Source of the DNA: Amborella trichopoda
Lineage: Eukaryota; Streptophyta; Magnoliopsida; Amborellales; Amborellaceae
Direction of reading: 5' to 3'
Assembly: GCF_000471905.2 (NCBI RefSeq)
Contig: NW_006494943.1
Span: 1,649,588 to 1,713,587 of the forward strand
Length of the DNA stretch: 64,000 nt
This document shows, piece after piece, positions 11,860 through 24,176 of this stretch; within the stretch, counting starts at the first letter, position 1, and each line of letters starts with the position of its first letter. The notes beneath the pieces were generated by a model. That model made no database searches and had not been told where the DNA came from. It saw nothing but the letters and a program-made list of their open reading frames with translations. The position numbers and the translations under genes were made by a program.

Positions 11860-14300
11860 AAAAGAGAGATAGTAGGGGATAGAGAGAGAAAAAATCAAAG
11901 AGATAGATAGACTTAAGGGAGAGAGAGGTACGTGTGAGGGTAAGAGTATGTGCCTATTTTAATATTGAAGATAATATTTAAGAGAGAGAAATATGCTTAT
12001 ATACTATATTTAGGCGAAGAGAGAGGGGTGGAGAGATGCAAGACTACAAGAGATTGAGAGTACGTGGAGTGGAATTGAGAGAGAGAATCAAGGGGACATA
12101 TGGCTTTCCATCTTCAAGGGAAGAGAGAAACTCAAGGCCTTAATCCCTATCTTTAAGGGACATCTTCAAGGGAAGAGAGAAACTCAGGGTGTTAATCCCT
12201 ATTTTAATGGAGAGGGAGAAATAGAGATAACATTGAAAGAGAGAGAGTACATGTGGTGAGAGAAAAACTCGGGTGTTTATCCCTATCTTTAGGGGAGAGG
12301 TAGAAATAGGGAGGATATTGGAAGAGAGAGTACTTGGGAGAGAGAGAAAAATGGAAAGAAAAATAAGGAGATAAATTTAATGGAGAGAGAGGTAGAAAAC
12401 CAAGGAGAGAGATCATTGAAAATTTGTTTAGGTATTCCTTATTGTTTTAGATAAAGATGATATCTAGCTTTATTTAATATATATAATTAAACTAATAGTA
12501 TTACTTGCGTTGCAGGAATTATTAAATTGTTATGCATATAATATTTTTTAATTATATTTTATAAAAAAAATATATTTACAAAATCTAAAATGAAAACATA
12601 GAATAAAATAAAAATGAAACTAAATTTCATAATAAAATAAAAATACTAGTTCTCACATGTAGGGAAAAAACCAAAAACAGATGAAATATTTTTCATGGTG
12701 AAAGGGTCAAAGAGAGATAAAATACTTTTCATAAACAAACACCAATGATTGAAATAGGGAAAACACTACAAAATGTCTATAGGTGAAGTTTTATATTACT
12801 TCATCTACGGCTTTATCACCATTCAAAGTTTATCACATGGTCACATATGTCTGATAATGTTTGAATTTTAATATTTTATTTACAAAACATAATGATATGA
12901 AATTTTGTAGGTGTGTGTACGTTATTGAGATGCGCATGAATAAAATATAAAACAAATAATTTGAATAATAAAAATTATAAAAAATACCCCTATAAAGTTT
13001 CAAGAGTAATTTTATTATTTTATTTTATGTGTATTATTTTTAAATATTTTATTATGAATACTGCTGGACAATTGTAACTATGTGATGGACTTTGGATGTT
13101 GATGAGATGTAGGTAAAGTACGGTAGAACTTCACTTACAGGTGTTTTGTAGATGCTTCATTTTCTTATATATTCATGATGACCACAAGTTGCAATAAGAG
13201 AGCCTATGGGCGTTTTATAGATGCTTCATTTTCTTATATATTCATGATGACCACAAGTTGCAATGAGAGAGAAGAAGAGAAAGACAACGTTAAAAGAAGA
13301 GAAAGAGAGAATAAATGAGAGGAGAGCGTTCATTGAGAGAGGAAGAAAGAGAAATAGAGAGTAAATATTTAGAGAGTTTTATAGATGTAATGTATAGATA
13401 ACTAATAAATACTACATTGAACAATAAGGAGTTACCATGAGAAATGGGGGAAGAGAGACAATGAAATATTGAGAGAGACTTTTAAGGAGAGAGATAGAGA
13501 CATTTCTAGAATAACATCCACAAATAAGGAGTTATCATGAGAAACCTTTTAGAAAGAGGAGAGAGAGAATGGGGGACATGGAATGAATATTGAGAGAGTT
13601 TTTAGAAGAGCGACTTTTTAGAAAAGAAAGAGAGACTTGAGGAAAGATTGAGATTTTAAATGAAAATATTAATAAATATGAAGGAGAGAGAAATATGGAA
13701 GAGAGACATTTGAGAAAACATGATATAGATGTTAAATGAGAATGTTGATAAATACGAGGGAGAGTGATTTTAAGAAAGAGGGAGGTAGAGACTTGGGAAA
13801 ACAGTAGAGAGGGAGAGAGCGAGAGATTGTAGGAAAGTATGAAGAACATGTGGCGCAAGAATAGAGAAATAAAACAAATACAGAGAGGATCGGATATAGA
13901 AAAAGGAGGTTAGGGAGAGAAAAAGAGGTTGTATGAGAGATTTTAGGATATATAAAGAGGTTAGGGAGAGAGAAAGAGGCTGTATGAGAGAGTTTAGGAT
14001 ATATAAAGAGGTTAGGGGGAGAGAAAGAGGTTGTATGAGAGATTTTAGGATATATGAAAAAAGTATGGAGCAAAAAATATCTATGATATGTTTTAGGATA
14101 AGAGAGAAGAAGATAAAAATATGTTTTAGGATAAGAGAGAAGAAGATAAAAATATGTTTTAGGATAAGAGAGAAGAAGATGAGAAAAATAGTGAGAGATT
14201 GTAGGATTAGATGAGTAAAATATGGAGCAAGAAATATATAGAATAAATTTTAGGATAAGTAAGAGAGAAAAAGATGAGAAAGAAATCGAGTAACATGATG
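11860..14300. repeat. GA-rich, strand-asymmetric tract of nested tandem repeats
   Basis: About 2.4 kb in which the + strand is dominated by AGAGA/GGGAGAG words, broken by AT-rich islands. Local tandem blocks include a 69-bp pair (13141-13278), a 51-bp unit present about 2.5 times (13929-14055) and a 33-bp unit repeated three times (14090-14188). Units of 51 and 33 bp are multiples of three, which creates open reading frames that are not genes. Confidence 0.75.
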
Positions 14301-14374
14301 GAGAGAAATAGCTTGGAGAAAATATTTATATACATAAAATGGTTAAATAAACAATCACTCAATTCTTATAAGAG

Positions 14375-14565
14375 ACCACAAAAAACCAAAATTTACAAAT
14401 CACATATATAACTAAAAATTTACAAATCACATATATAACTAACCAATATAGTAATAAAGAAAGCCTTAATCTATATATTATTGATATAACCAAACAATAT
14501 AATAATACATTCAAAGAAGATTGATATAACCAAATAATGTAGTAATACATTCAAAGAAGATAAAG
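14375..14565. repeat. Short tandem duplications (about 24 bp and 41 bp)
   Basis: ATTTACAAATCACATATATA occurs twice in a row, then TTGATATAACCAAA..TACATTCAAAGAAGA occurs twice in a row. Confidence 0.7.
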
Positions 14566-15634
14566 GCATACATTTTATTACTTCAGTACTTCACTTTGAC
14601 TTTGTCTGTTCTATGGTCCCGTTAGGCTTTTCTGTTATACTTTTTAAAATATGATCGCGTTAGGCTTTCATTTAGAGAGTGTGCCACATTGTCAAGAGTG
14701 TGTGAGGAAGATTAAATTTGATTTGTGTGATAAAGAAAGAAAATAATAGTAAAGAGAGAATGATGAGTTAGAGTAGAGTGAATGAGAAAAGAGAGTAGAG
14801 TGAATGAGAGAAAACAATACTTATAGGGATCGTTTGGTTGATATAGTTATACATTTGAATTTTAATGGAACAAGTGCATGAGATGAAGCTAATTATATAA
14901 CGTTTAAATTTTGATGAGAGAGTTTTAAGGCACTTTGACGTTAGAATTTTGATGGAAGAGTTTTAGGGCACCTTTTTGGAGGCGGAGTGATGTGATATGA
15001 AATTAGTTATAGGCAGGTTGAATTTTGATATAGGAGAGTTTTAAGGCACATTTTGAAAGAGATCCATGAAAGTAGAGAGAGAAGATTACCCACACAACGA
15101 ATAAATTTTTAGAAAATTTTATCTAAAATTTCCAAATTCAAAGAAATAAAATAATTTTACTTTATGATAATATACGAAACTTACAGGGCAAGTAGATTTG
15201 CATTTCTGTGTATTGTGAAGCATGAACGGAGATAAGATAAACGAATAATTCCAGAGAGATATCGTCTTCCTTCATTAATATATATAGTAGATTTGCATAT
15301 GGTTTAAACAGTTATTTTTAACATCCTCAGTTGATATTTGCTACTTATTTTATTATTCTATATTATTTGAATATAGTTTCTTATACATTTTTGTATTAGT
15401 TTTTTATTTTTATTTTTATTTTTTTGTATTAATTTTTTTTGCTTTCTATATTTATATTTTTCTAATTATATTGCTTTGTGCATGTACTCTCGATAATCTA
15501 TGAAGGTCTACGAGATAAGTTGTATTTTTCATTGAAAATTTAAATGGTTCTACTTTATGTGCACAGGAGAACAAGAGTGAGATTGTACTGCAAAACACTG
15601 CTACTTGAAGGTACGTAGTTATTTGAATTTTACA
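14566..15634. other. No gene seen
   Basis: AT-rich. A degenerate repeated phrase, TTTTGAT..GAGAGTTTTAAGGCA, occurs three times between 14895 and 15050. Confidence 0.4.
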
Positions 15635-16009
15635 AGGGAAAAGTTGATATAAGGTTGCAAGTTAAAATGTAGAATAACAGATACACCTAAAAAATCTATT
15701 GGAAAAGTTATTTTAATATTGAAAAACCCTTTAATTGATCATCTCGACATCGAGATGTATGAATATTAAAAAAAAAAAACGTTTTTGAGTCCCAAAAATA
15801 GTGCATCTTGCAACACATTATCTAAACCATCCATTTTTAAGATTTTCATATGTTTGTAGTTCTACATGATTTTAACCATTTTTGGAGTTTAAAATTTTCT
15901 AATTAGATATGACAATAGTTTTTAAGATAATCCTAAAAAAATTACATGAATTTGGAGGCGCGCCTTAATTGGATTGTTTAAAGTTGCAGCCTTATAGAAA
16001 CCGCACCCA
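15635..16009. repeat. MITE, subfamily II copy
   Basis: Left end carries GATATAAGGTTGCAAGTTAAA and right end TTTAAAGTTGCAGCCTTATAGAAACCGCACCC, forming an inverted pair. The core shares CATCTCGACATCGAGATGTA and ATTTTTAAGATTTTCATATG with the other subfamily II copies, and has recognisable homology to subfamily I. Confidence 0.72.
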
Positions 16010-18230
16010 TTTCACAATCACCTCACCAAATATATTTTTTGGTTCACAATCTTGTTGTGAGAATATTTTATTTAGAGTATCTGATATGACAACTCATACT
16101 TGTTAATAAATTTTGTGTTTCCAAAATTTTATTTATTATGTACTTTTTATTTGATGCTTAATGTTGTTATCACATTTAAAGATCTAAATACTAATGTTTC
16201 ATCAACAACGAGTGTGATTTGGTAACTTTTTTTTTGTTTTGTAGTAATTTTTCATTTAATTATGAATTTCAAATTTTTTATGATTTTTTCATATTTATTT
16301 TGTTGGAGTATAGCGGCAAAGCCTCACAACTACCATTTACTTCATGGTCCCTCTTATTCTTTTAATTTTAAATACATTCAATAAATATTAATTTACTTTT
16401 GTCTTTGAATTCATTAACTATCCTTTTTTTTTTGGCAAGTGTTATTCTCTTTTCCTTTTTTAGGCCACTCATCAATAATACTCTAATGGTAAATTTTTTA
16501 ATCAAGGCATGTTTTTAAGGAAAGAGAGAGAGAATGAAGAAAGAAGGCTCAACGGTTGGCAGAGATTTAAAGCATTGAATGCAAAACTTACCATTTATGG
16601 CAAGGGGATAAGCTCAATAGCTAGGGCTCATTTACTAACTACAACCATAGTTAGCAAGTTGGGGAAGATCAATATATCAGCTCACCATAAAATCGGAAAT
16701 AAATCGTTTTTATTTTCAAAAGTCGGGTGAAAAAACAGGGTAAAAAATACGGATCGGGAAACAAGACTTTATGTAAAAAATCGTAAATATATCGAACTAG
16801 GCTAAAAAAATCGGAGTGAAAAAAACGGACATGTTAAAAATAAAATTAAGTAAAAATTAAAATAAAATTAAGTAGAAATAAAAACATAAAATAATAAGTT
16901 GCTGATAAATATACGATATGAATTTTCTTATTAAATGCTTTAACAAACATCACACATACTTAGTACATAATACAAAAAAAGAAAAAGGCAACGTGAGATA
17001 AGTAGAATTGAGTTAGGTATATTCATTTCTATCTCCGTATGGTGACCATCCTTTTATAACCATAGTTAAGCAATGAGAAGATGTACACCTTTTTTGGTGA
17101 GACGAGCAACAAACATAGTAGACGAAGAAGAAAAACAGAACCAGAAGACGAGCAATACGCAAAGTGAGAGAGACGCAACCACAAAATCTTTCATAAAGAA
17201 ATGCAAAGTGAAAGAGAGAGCATGCAAATGCACAAATAAACAAGATGGACATAAAATCTCAGAGAAGATGAAGAACACAGTGGACATAAACCCTAATCCA
17301 AGGTTTCTAGTCATGAATTAGGTTTAGGGATTGAGCCCTGGTTTTTTTTTTTTCAAGCTTTAGTTTTAGGGATTTACTAATCCGAATTTCTAGCTTGTTT
17401 TCTTTTTTCTTTTTTAAGCTTTTGTTTTAGGGATTTAAGATGTTGTACAAATTGTGATTGGACGGCAGGATGGTAGGGGGAGGATAGAACTTCTATGCTG
17501 TAGGGAAAGCGTAGAAACTTTTCCCATATCTCAAAACCACGAGATATACCCAAGAATCATAATCCTTTTTGGATTTATATAATTTTTATAAATCAATCTC
17601 AATCCCGCATAATATTAGATTCCTTTATGTGGATGATTTTGAATATCATCATATCCAACAAATTTGGTCCTGCAATTTGACAAAATTATATATAGCTTCC
17701 ATGGAGGTCTATTGTGCAGGTACACGGAATCAAGAAGCAATTTAAAATCGCTCTCAATAATCAAGGACATGCAATGTAGCTCCTGTGTCAAAGAGATGCC
17801 TTGCTCCAAAGCCTAAAAAACGGCAAAATTATTGGAGGTGATACTTAAGGGACTGCAAAGACTACAACAAAACCACCTATGTCATTTTTGATGATTCCCT
17901 ACATTCAGCTCAAGATTCGCAAAAGAAGATCCATGTATGTTGAGCTTAAAATGACCCGATGCCTCCCGCTAATTCTATTTTCCATGGTTTCACGCTTTCT
18001 ACTTGGTGACACCTTCCACCAAACACCTCTCTCATATTAATGCCTTGCCAAGCCTCACGGTACACTATTTACAAGGAAATCCATATCTACTAAAATTAAG
18101 ACTCTTGACTAATCCCATGATATTAACTAAATTCTATGTATAATACGATAATCACATTAATACAATCATAATGACACAGTCATAATGAATGACTCTAACA
18201 ATCTTCTCATTTATTTTCTACTAACAAGGA
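16010..18230. other. No gene seen; one interspersed repeat segment
   Basis: No recognisable coding sequence on either strand. The segment 17519-17660 is homologous to 21194-21345 (see separate entry). The remainder is AT-rich, with A-rich phrases at 16730-16900. Confidence 0.4.
17519..17660 (+). repeat. Interspersed repeat, first of a pair with 21194-21345
   Basis: Shares phrases such as TATCTCAAAACCACGAGATA versus ATTTCAAAACCAAGAGCTAT, and ATCAATCTCAATCCCGCATA versus ATCAATCTCAGTCCCACATA, in the same order and orientation. Confidence 0.6.
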
Positions 18231-18430
18231 AATCAGAAATCTCTCTCTCTTTCTCTCTCTCTCTTTCTCTCACTTAGGATGTATCAGATTGTCTTATAAG
18301 GCTTTTGGATTTCCAAGAGCTTGTGAAGCAAAGAGGGAAAAGAGGAGAGAGATCAGAGGAGATGAGAGAGGGAAAAGAGGAGAGAGATCAGAGGAAATGA
18401 GAGAAGAGACAATAGATGGGATGGAGATCA
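18231..18430. repeat. CT/GA microsatellite and short tandem duplication
   Basis: CT runs at 18240-18271, then GGGAAAAGAGGAGAGAGATC repeated in tandem around 18336-18400. Confidence 0.7.
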
Positions 18431-19095
18431 CATGAGAGAAGATGAGAGATGCTCATTTTAGGGTCAAGTTTTCGAGCATTGTTTTAGGGATTTTTTAGAG
18501 CCTTGTTTTAGAGGAGAGAGATAAGAGAAAAGAGAGAACAAATGGGAGAGAGAAGAGCTCGGCCAAGTTTTAGGGCCTGGTTTTAGACCAAAGAGACCAA
18601 AGGAGAGATGGTTACCTGTTTGCTCGTTGTGGAGTTGGAGAGAAGAAGATGGAAGAGAGAAGCTCAACATAGTGTAAAGATGGAGGAGAGAAGTGTTGTG
18701 TGTGAAAGGGCTAAACTTGGTAGGTTGAGTTTTGACAAATAAAGTATGAGAAAAAAGAACCGGAAACAAGCAAATAAAGCAATAAAAAAATAATGGTGAA
18801 TACAAAGATTTACATGGTTCACCCTTGAAGGGCTATATTCACGGGCATGACAAAATGAAATCCACTATACTAATGAGAGTTACATCAAAGATTTTGGGAT
18901 ATAGAGTTACCTGTAATAATCTTAAAATTTCAAAAAAAAAAAGAAAAAAAAGAAAAAGAAAAGTAACTTTTAATAAGTGATGATTTGTATGAGCATGATG
19001 GTCCTTAGAGACCATCACTATTTTCAAAATCGTTTGGTTGAGTTTCTTTTGTTTGCTCCAGTGGACGTGGGCTTTAAGCATATAAGGGGTAATAT
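18431..19095. other. No gene seen; possible retroelement-derived phrase
   Basis: A phrase at about 18808-18845 (TTTACATGGTTCACCC..TATATTCACGGG) resembles one that recurs widely in plant interspersed repeats (TTTACGTGGTTC..CTACGTCCACGGG). The family is not assigned. Confidence 0.3.
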
Positions 19096-20422
19096 AACGG
19101 TTACACCTCGTGTATGAGGTGTAACTTAATAAAATATTATAATAAGGTGTTGTAAGAGTTTAAATACGAGAGGCGAGGACTCCCACCCTAGAAAACTTTT
19201 GAGATCTTTCTATCTCTGGTCAAAACACAATGAGCTCTTCTCTTTAGTTGAATTTTTATCGGAAGCTCCCTCTCAAATTATAATATTTTTAATAAAATTA
19301 TAATATTAGAAATTTTAAATGCTGTAAATTCTTAGNNNNNNNNNNNNNNNNNNNNAATACATGTGATATTTCTGCTATTAGCAAAATTGTGAGATTTCTT
19401 TCTACTGTTTTTGAATATTTAGACATTGTAAATTTCAAGTGCAATGACTGCCTTATTATTTAAAATTTGATATTTTTGCAATTGATTATAGCATTGTTGT
19501 GAATGTTTAATTGCGAATTGACATCTCATAAATTGTGATAATTTCGTATTCTTGAAATTCTATAAGAGTTTTTCTATACATATTAAACTGGCAATTATGC
19601 TAGAATGTCTTTACGAACTGCTACCTTTCTAAATTTGAACCCAAAATATTTGATTAGTTATTTTTGAAATGTTATTGACAGTGACTGTTATTAATAGTTT
19701 CAGTGAAATTCATGTTAATGATTTCAGTGATATGTTGAGTATATGATATTGCTGCTTTCGAATGTTTAAAGAGATTTAGAAATACTTTAAGTATGTAAGT
19801 GGACTCATCCGGTTCGCCGGTGAGGTTTAAGTGGATCTATCCGAGACGCCGGTAGAGATTAAGTGGATTCATCCGATACGCCAGTGAGGTATAAGTGGAC
19901 CTACAGGGATTAAGTGGACCTATCTGGGACCCCAATAAGGATTAAGTGGACCCATCAGGACACTGATGGGGTATATAGGTGACCTACTTGGGATGCCAGT
20001 AGGGTAATTTTGTGGAATATTTTGAATTATGCATTGCCGTTAAAATGTTATACGCATTTCAATTATTCGAATTATCCTTAATTATGTATTTTTTTTAAAG
20101 TGAAACTGTTAATGCATTTCTGTTAATAGATCTCCTTTCTGAAAATATTGATATCTTTCAATCATGATTATTTTTAGGATTATGATGATCACTTACTGAG
20201 TAGCCAAACTCATCAAACTATGGTAAACATTTTTTTTCAGGATAACTGCGGTTTCATTTTGAGTGCTCGTCAGGATCTGAAAGATATTGTAATTGTGCTT
20301 AAGCTTTCTTTTGTTACTTTGTAAAAATTCGCCACTGTAGATTTGTCCTATCAAGAGATATATATATGTTTTGACTGTTACATCTCAGGAATATTTGTAT
20401 TGTAAATTCTTGGGATGTGACA
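19096..20422 (+). mobile_element. Probable LTR-like block (solo LTR or fragment)
   Basis: The right end reads GTTACATCTCAGGAAT then ATTCTTGGGATGTGACA at 20406-20422, an inverted arrangement typical of LTRs that end TGTGACA. The left end near 19096 (GGTTACACCTCGTGTATGAG) is less certain, and I could not show a target duplication. A 20-base assembly gap lies at 19336-19355. It holds a 32-bp minisatellite (19797-19990) and has no coding region. Confidence 0.4.
19797..20010 (+). repeat. Minisatellite, 32-bp unit, about six copies
   Basis: Units start AAGTGGA at 19797 and 19829 and continue with CTCATCCG..CGCCGGTGAGG-like text. Later units drift (ACCCCAATAAGG, ACACTGATGGGG), and one is shortened. 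Confidence 0.8.
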
Positions 20423-21095
20423 TTACATCTCTAACCCTCGACAAAACCTAGTCAAACAAACTCTTTTAAGCCACTCTCCTGAACGACATCACATGTCGTT
20501 CTTCATTCTCTTTACTTTTGGCAACTATTATCGACAACTCCAAATAGAGATGTGAGATCAACGAGAAACTGATTGTTTTTTTAACTAAAAGGAAAAACCA
20601 CCCAAAATCTCTATGGGAACCGCTTCTCTACCATAATCCAACTTCTCAATTTATATGAGACACCATTGCAATGTTTCTATCCATAGGAAACCTGTTCTCT
20701 ATAAGGATAGACCTTGCGGAATGTTTCTCTCCATAGGAAGCGTCTGCTCTATAGAATTACCTCTCTAACCCTCAACAAATCCCAGTTAAGTAAACCCTTT
20801 TAAATCACTTTCCCGACTGACACCACATGTCATTTTTTTTTCTCTTTACTTATGTCAACCATTAACGACAACACCAGATAGAGACGCGAGAATGATGAGT
20901 TTTTTTTCTTAACTAACAAGGGAAACCACCTAAAATTTTAATGGGAACTGCATCTCTTCAATAAACTAGCCTCTCAACCAATATGAGTTACCATCGCAAT
21001 GTTTCTCACCATAGGAGGCTCTCTTCTTTCAAAGGAGAGACCTTGTTTCTCATGAAAGCAGAAGCCTTGTCTCTCTCTCTAGAGGAAGTCGTCTT
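20423..21095 (+). repeat. Tandem duplication, ~334-bp period
   Basis: Unit 1 starts TTACATCTCTAACCCTCGAC at 20423; unit 2 starts TTACCTCTCTAACCCTCAAC at 20757. Both contain GACACCACATGTCAT-like text, GACAAC..AGATAGAGA and CAATGTTTCT..CCATAGGA. The copies have diverged noticeably, so the duplication is old. Confidence 0.75.
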
Positions 21096-21193
21096 TCCCA
21101 CATGGTGACCTAAATAAAGCACATATTGTTTTATCTTTCATCCCATATATATAAGTTAGGAATTCATACTGAAACTTCTTATAAATGTTACAT

Positions 21194-21345
21194 ATATTTC
21201 AAAACCAAGAGCTATATACTCAAGAGTCCTAATTTTTTTGGAATTTTATTTCATTTAGGAAACTTGTCAATATCAATCTCAGTCCCACATAATATGAGAT
21301 TTTTTTATTTGAGTGATTTTGGATATCACCAGATCCAACGAGAAT
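21194..21345 (+). repeat. Interspersed repeat, second of a pair with 17519-17660
   Basis: Homologous over about 150 bp to 17519-17660, same orientation, ending in ATATCACCAGATCCAACGA versus ATATCATCATATCCAACAA. Confidence 0.6.
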
Positions 21346-22490
21346 CTCCGCGTGTTAGGGCAAGTCAGGAGAAAGAGAAATGACATGCTAGGCTTTATTT
21401 AAAAGGGAAAGAGAAAGTTTGTTGTTAGCGTTGTTTTTACTATAGAAGTTCTCGCACTGCCAAACACGAAACTTCTACAATAATAGGAATGTTTTCTTTC
21501 GGAATGTTTTCTTTCAGGCAATCAAACACACCCTAATGTGCCATTTATATGTCCAACACATATCTCTAATTGTGTCCTTTTTAGTCTCGAAGCCCCTCCC
21601 CCCCCCCCCCTCCTATTTCTCTACGGCAGCGACTTTGTCACTTTAACTCCTATCTCTCTCTATGTGCCCTCTCTCTCATTCTCTCTCCATGACCTTTTTG
21701 TAACCGTACTCTCTCTCACTCTCTGAAGCTGTGAAGCGTAATCTCGATAATGTGTTATCATTTCATTACAAAGTATGATATTTGATAACTACATGGTATG
21801 ATCACAAATAAGTATTCCAGAATTTCTAGTTATCAACGATCCAACTTCTTAGGGCCTAGAACTTCAAGGTTCTAGAGAATCTCAAGCTTCTAAGTATCAA
21901 ACGGGTCCCTGAATCCTCTACAGTTTGCAACGAAAGCTGCCACGTCTCAATTAAAGTGTTTGGTTTACCTACTTTAGTAGTTAGTCTCCCATTTTTTGAG
22001 TTTTATAGAGCTACAAGTTACGCCACGTAATCCTATGGGGCTCTTTTTGCTAATCGTTTGTAGGATATTCAGTCATTCTTCAATTTTAATGAGGTATTGG
22101 CTTTAAGATTTTATTTTTTGAAATACGAGTTTTGCCTTTCAATATTGTAAGGTGAAATAACTTGAGATGTTGAAGTACTAAAGTCAAAGATCTAAAATAT
22201 TCGTTTTAGACCTTCAAGATCCAAAACATCAACTCTAAAGTCTGACATTTTAAAAAAATAAAATAAAATAAAATAAAAAAGAGTACCAACATAATATGCA
22301 ACATTAAAAGATTTTTAGTTAGCATAAATTAAGGAGATATAAGACTAAATTTTCCTTAAAAAAAATCAAGAAATCTGATTGGTTTGTGCGAATGAAAAAC
22401 ACAAAAATTAAGAATATAAGAACATAGCATATATAGATTAAGCCTATGGTCACTTGTACAAAATGAAAATAACTCAAATAATACCTTTGT
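21346..22490. other. No gene seen
   Basis: A C-run at about 21596-21610, CT-rich text to 21725 and an AAAAT microsatellite at 22255-22280. No recognisable exon. Confidence 0.4.
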
Positions 22491-22494
22491 GCAT

Positions 22495-22880
22495 AGCACT
22501 TTGAAAATAGCCATGCATAGCCCCGTAGGGAATCCGGGGACATCTGGCTTTGGAGGTGTGGTAAGAAATCACCTTGGACAATGTAGTTTTTGCTTTGCAG
22601 GTCCATTTGATATAAACATAGCCAATGAAGCAGAATTGATTGCGGTGCTAAAGGTGCTCAAAATTTTAAAAGATAGAGGCTTACATGAAGGATGTGTGAT
22701 AGAATGCGATTTCCTAAATGTAGTTAAGTGGTGTACTTATATCTCTAGACTTCATTGAAAGTTAATGGAGTTGAGCAAGGATATGACTGTAGCTTTCCAA
22801 CATACTTAGATTTCCACTGATAAGCACATCAGACACGTCTCGGAAGATGAATTGCATTCCCAAAATTTATTTGATTATAT
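22495..22880 (+). pseudogene. RNase H-like fragment (reverse-transcriptase-associated type)
   Basis: The frame from about 22510 reads VGNPGTSGFGGVVRNHLGQ, then FAGPFDINIANEAELIAVL and IECDFLNVVKW. This is the pattern of the RNase H domain found in plant LINE-type retroelements and in small host RNase H-like proteins (canonical DGSS.GNPG.AGFGG and TNxAEL). The first catalytic Asp position is replaced. After a stop at 22756-22758 the same frame continues with similarity (KLMELSKDMTVAFQHT), then another stop. No reverse transcriptase lies nearby. It is a degraded fragment; LINE origin is the more likely reading. Confidence 0.6.
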
Positions 22881-23119
22881 GCTCCTGCAGGAACGCATTG
22901 TTCATTTATCCCATTATTAAAATCCATCCAGGCGTGTTCTTAGGATCTGAAATTACGCCAAAACTAACTTCCCTGGAATACTGACCAACCCAAAAGAAAA
23001 AAATTATAAGCACTCAAGTGTGAGCTGTTCCGCCTTTCTCGTGAGCATGTGTTATTATTTAATTGTTTATGAGTTCAAAATCCAACCTTTTTATTATTTA
23101 GAAATGGACGGTTAGGATA

Positions 23120-23412
23120 CGGCCAGCCCGCATATTGTAGAAATGCGGCCTTGGCAATAGATATATTTTTGAAATATAATTTGATCCTAATTTTTCGAGA
23201 ATATATAATTTTTTAACATGGAGATTATAAACATGAAAAATAAATTTTGAAAACTAAAAATAATAGTTATATCAAGGAAACATTTGGTCTGTTAGTTATA
23301 ATTGTTTTTAGATGGATCACCTATTTGCATCCATCTTTAAAATGAATGCTTTATTCCTTTGGACCGCAGATTGTAGAAATGCGATCCAGCCCACATGAAA
23401 CAATTGTTCTTT
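23120..23412 (+). repeat. MITE-like element, + copy of an inverted pair
   Basis: Carries CCGCATATTGTAGAAATGCGG at its left and CCGCAGATTGTAGAAATGCG near its right end, each able to fold as a small hairpin. The reverse complement of 24177-24478 aligns along its length, sharing AACATGGAGAT, GATTTTTAGATGGA-like text and CATGAAACAATT. Confidence 0.65.
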
Positions 23413-23468
23413 AGAAATATTTTGGATCTCAAAATTTTAGATTAAAAAATATACACTAAGGAAAGGAA

Positions 23469-23596
23469 AAAGTTTATATAACGTTGTAGCCTTAAAATAT
23501 ATAATTACAAATGCACCTCAAAAATCAATTGTTTTAATATTGAAAAACTCTCTAATTGATCATCTTGACATGCAGTATGAATATGAAAAAAACAAT
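23469..23596. repeat. MITE, subfamily II, left-end fragment
   Basis: AGTTTATATAACGTTGTAGCC followed by TGCACCTCAAAAATCAATTG and AATTGATCATCTTGACATG matches the left third of subfamily II. The right part is absent. Confidence 0.6.
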
Positions 23597-23825
23597 TATG
23601 GGGGTATTTTGGTCAATTTATATTTTATGAATTATTTTTTTCATATTTTTAATAGGTGTTCCTCACTAAGATGTATAGAAACTCCAAATTTTAGATCATT
23701 CTTATTAGTAAAAACAAAATAAAAATTGAAATACTATTGGATAACTGTTACCATACGATGAAATTTGGATGGCGGTGATAAATCACTGTTCATTTTTTCC
23801 TATAGGCGTTTTGTAGTGTATTCCA

Positions 23826-23990
23826 TATATATAGTGGAGGCTCTAAACAATCAAATTAGATATACAATAAGAAAGAGTATTTTAGGGTTTGAAATCTATT
23901 TTCTTCATATCCGAAATAATCATTAACATATTTTCCAACATTAAAAATAAATATATCGGCGATATGTGAATGCATCCTTGTAAAGCCGCG
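23826..23990. repeat. Probable degenerate subfamily I MITE fragment
   Basis: GGAGGCTCTAAACAATCAAA at 23836-23855 is the subfamily I arm. The following ~130 bp match the core only weakly and no right arm is visible. Confidence 0.4.
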
Positions 23991-24061
23991 GCTCCTTTTG
24001 TTTCTTATTTTTTTGTTTTCAAAAGAAAACGCGTTGTCTATGAAACGGCAGTGCATGAATC

Positions 24062-24164
24062 CTTTTTAGGGCAAAAGCTGAGAAATATGACCACCACGGC
24101 CCCACGGTATATCTTTTAGGGCAAAAGCTGAGAAATATGACCACTACGGCCCCACGGTATATCG
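24062..24164. repeat. Tandem duplication, 51-bp period
   Basis: Two nearly identical units containing AGGGCAAAAGCTGAGAAATA and CGGCCCCACGGTATATC, lying between the two arms of the inverted pair. Confidence 0.85.
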
Positions 24165-24176
24165 ATGAATAGATAG

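Noticed and set aside
13933-14214. Open frame of 93 codons with repeated FRIYKEVRERERG-like text
   Set aside because: Created by 51-bp and 33-bp tandem units, both multiples of three; GA-rich low complexity, no homology.
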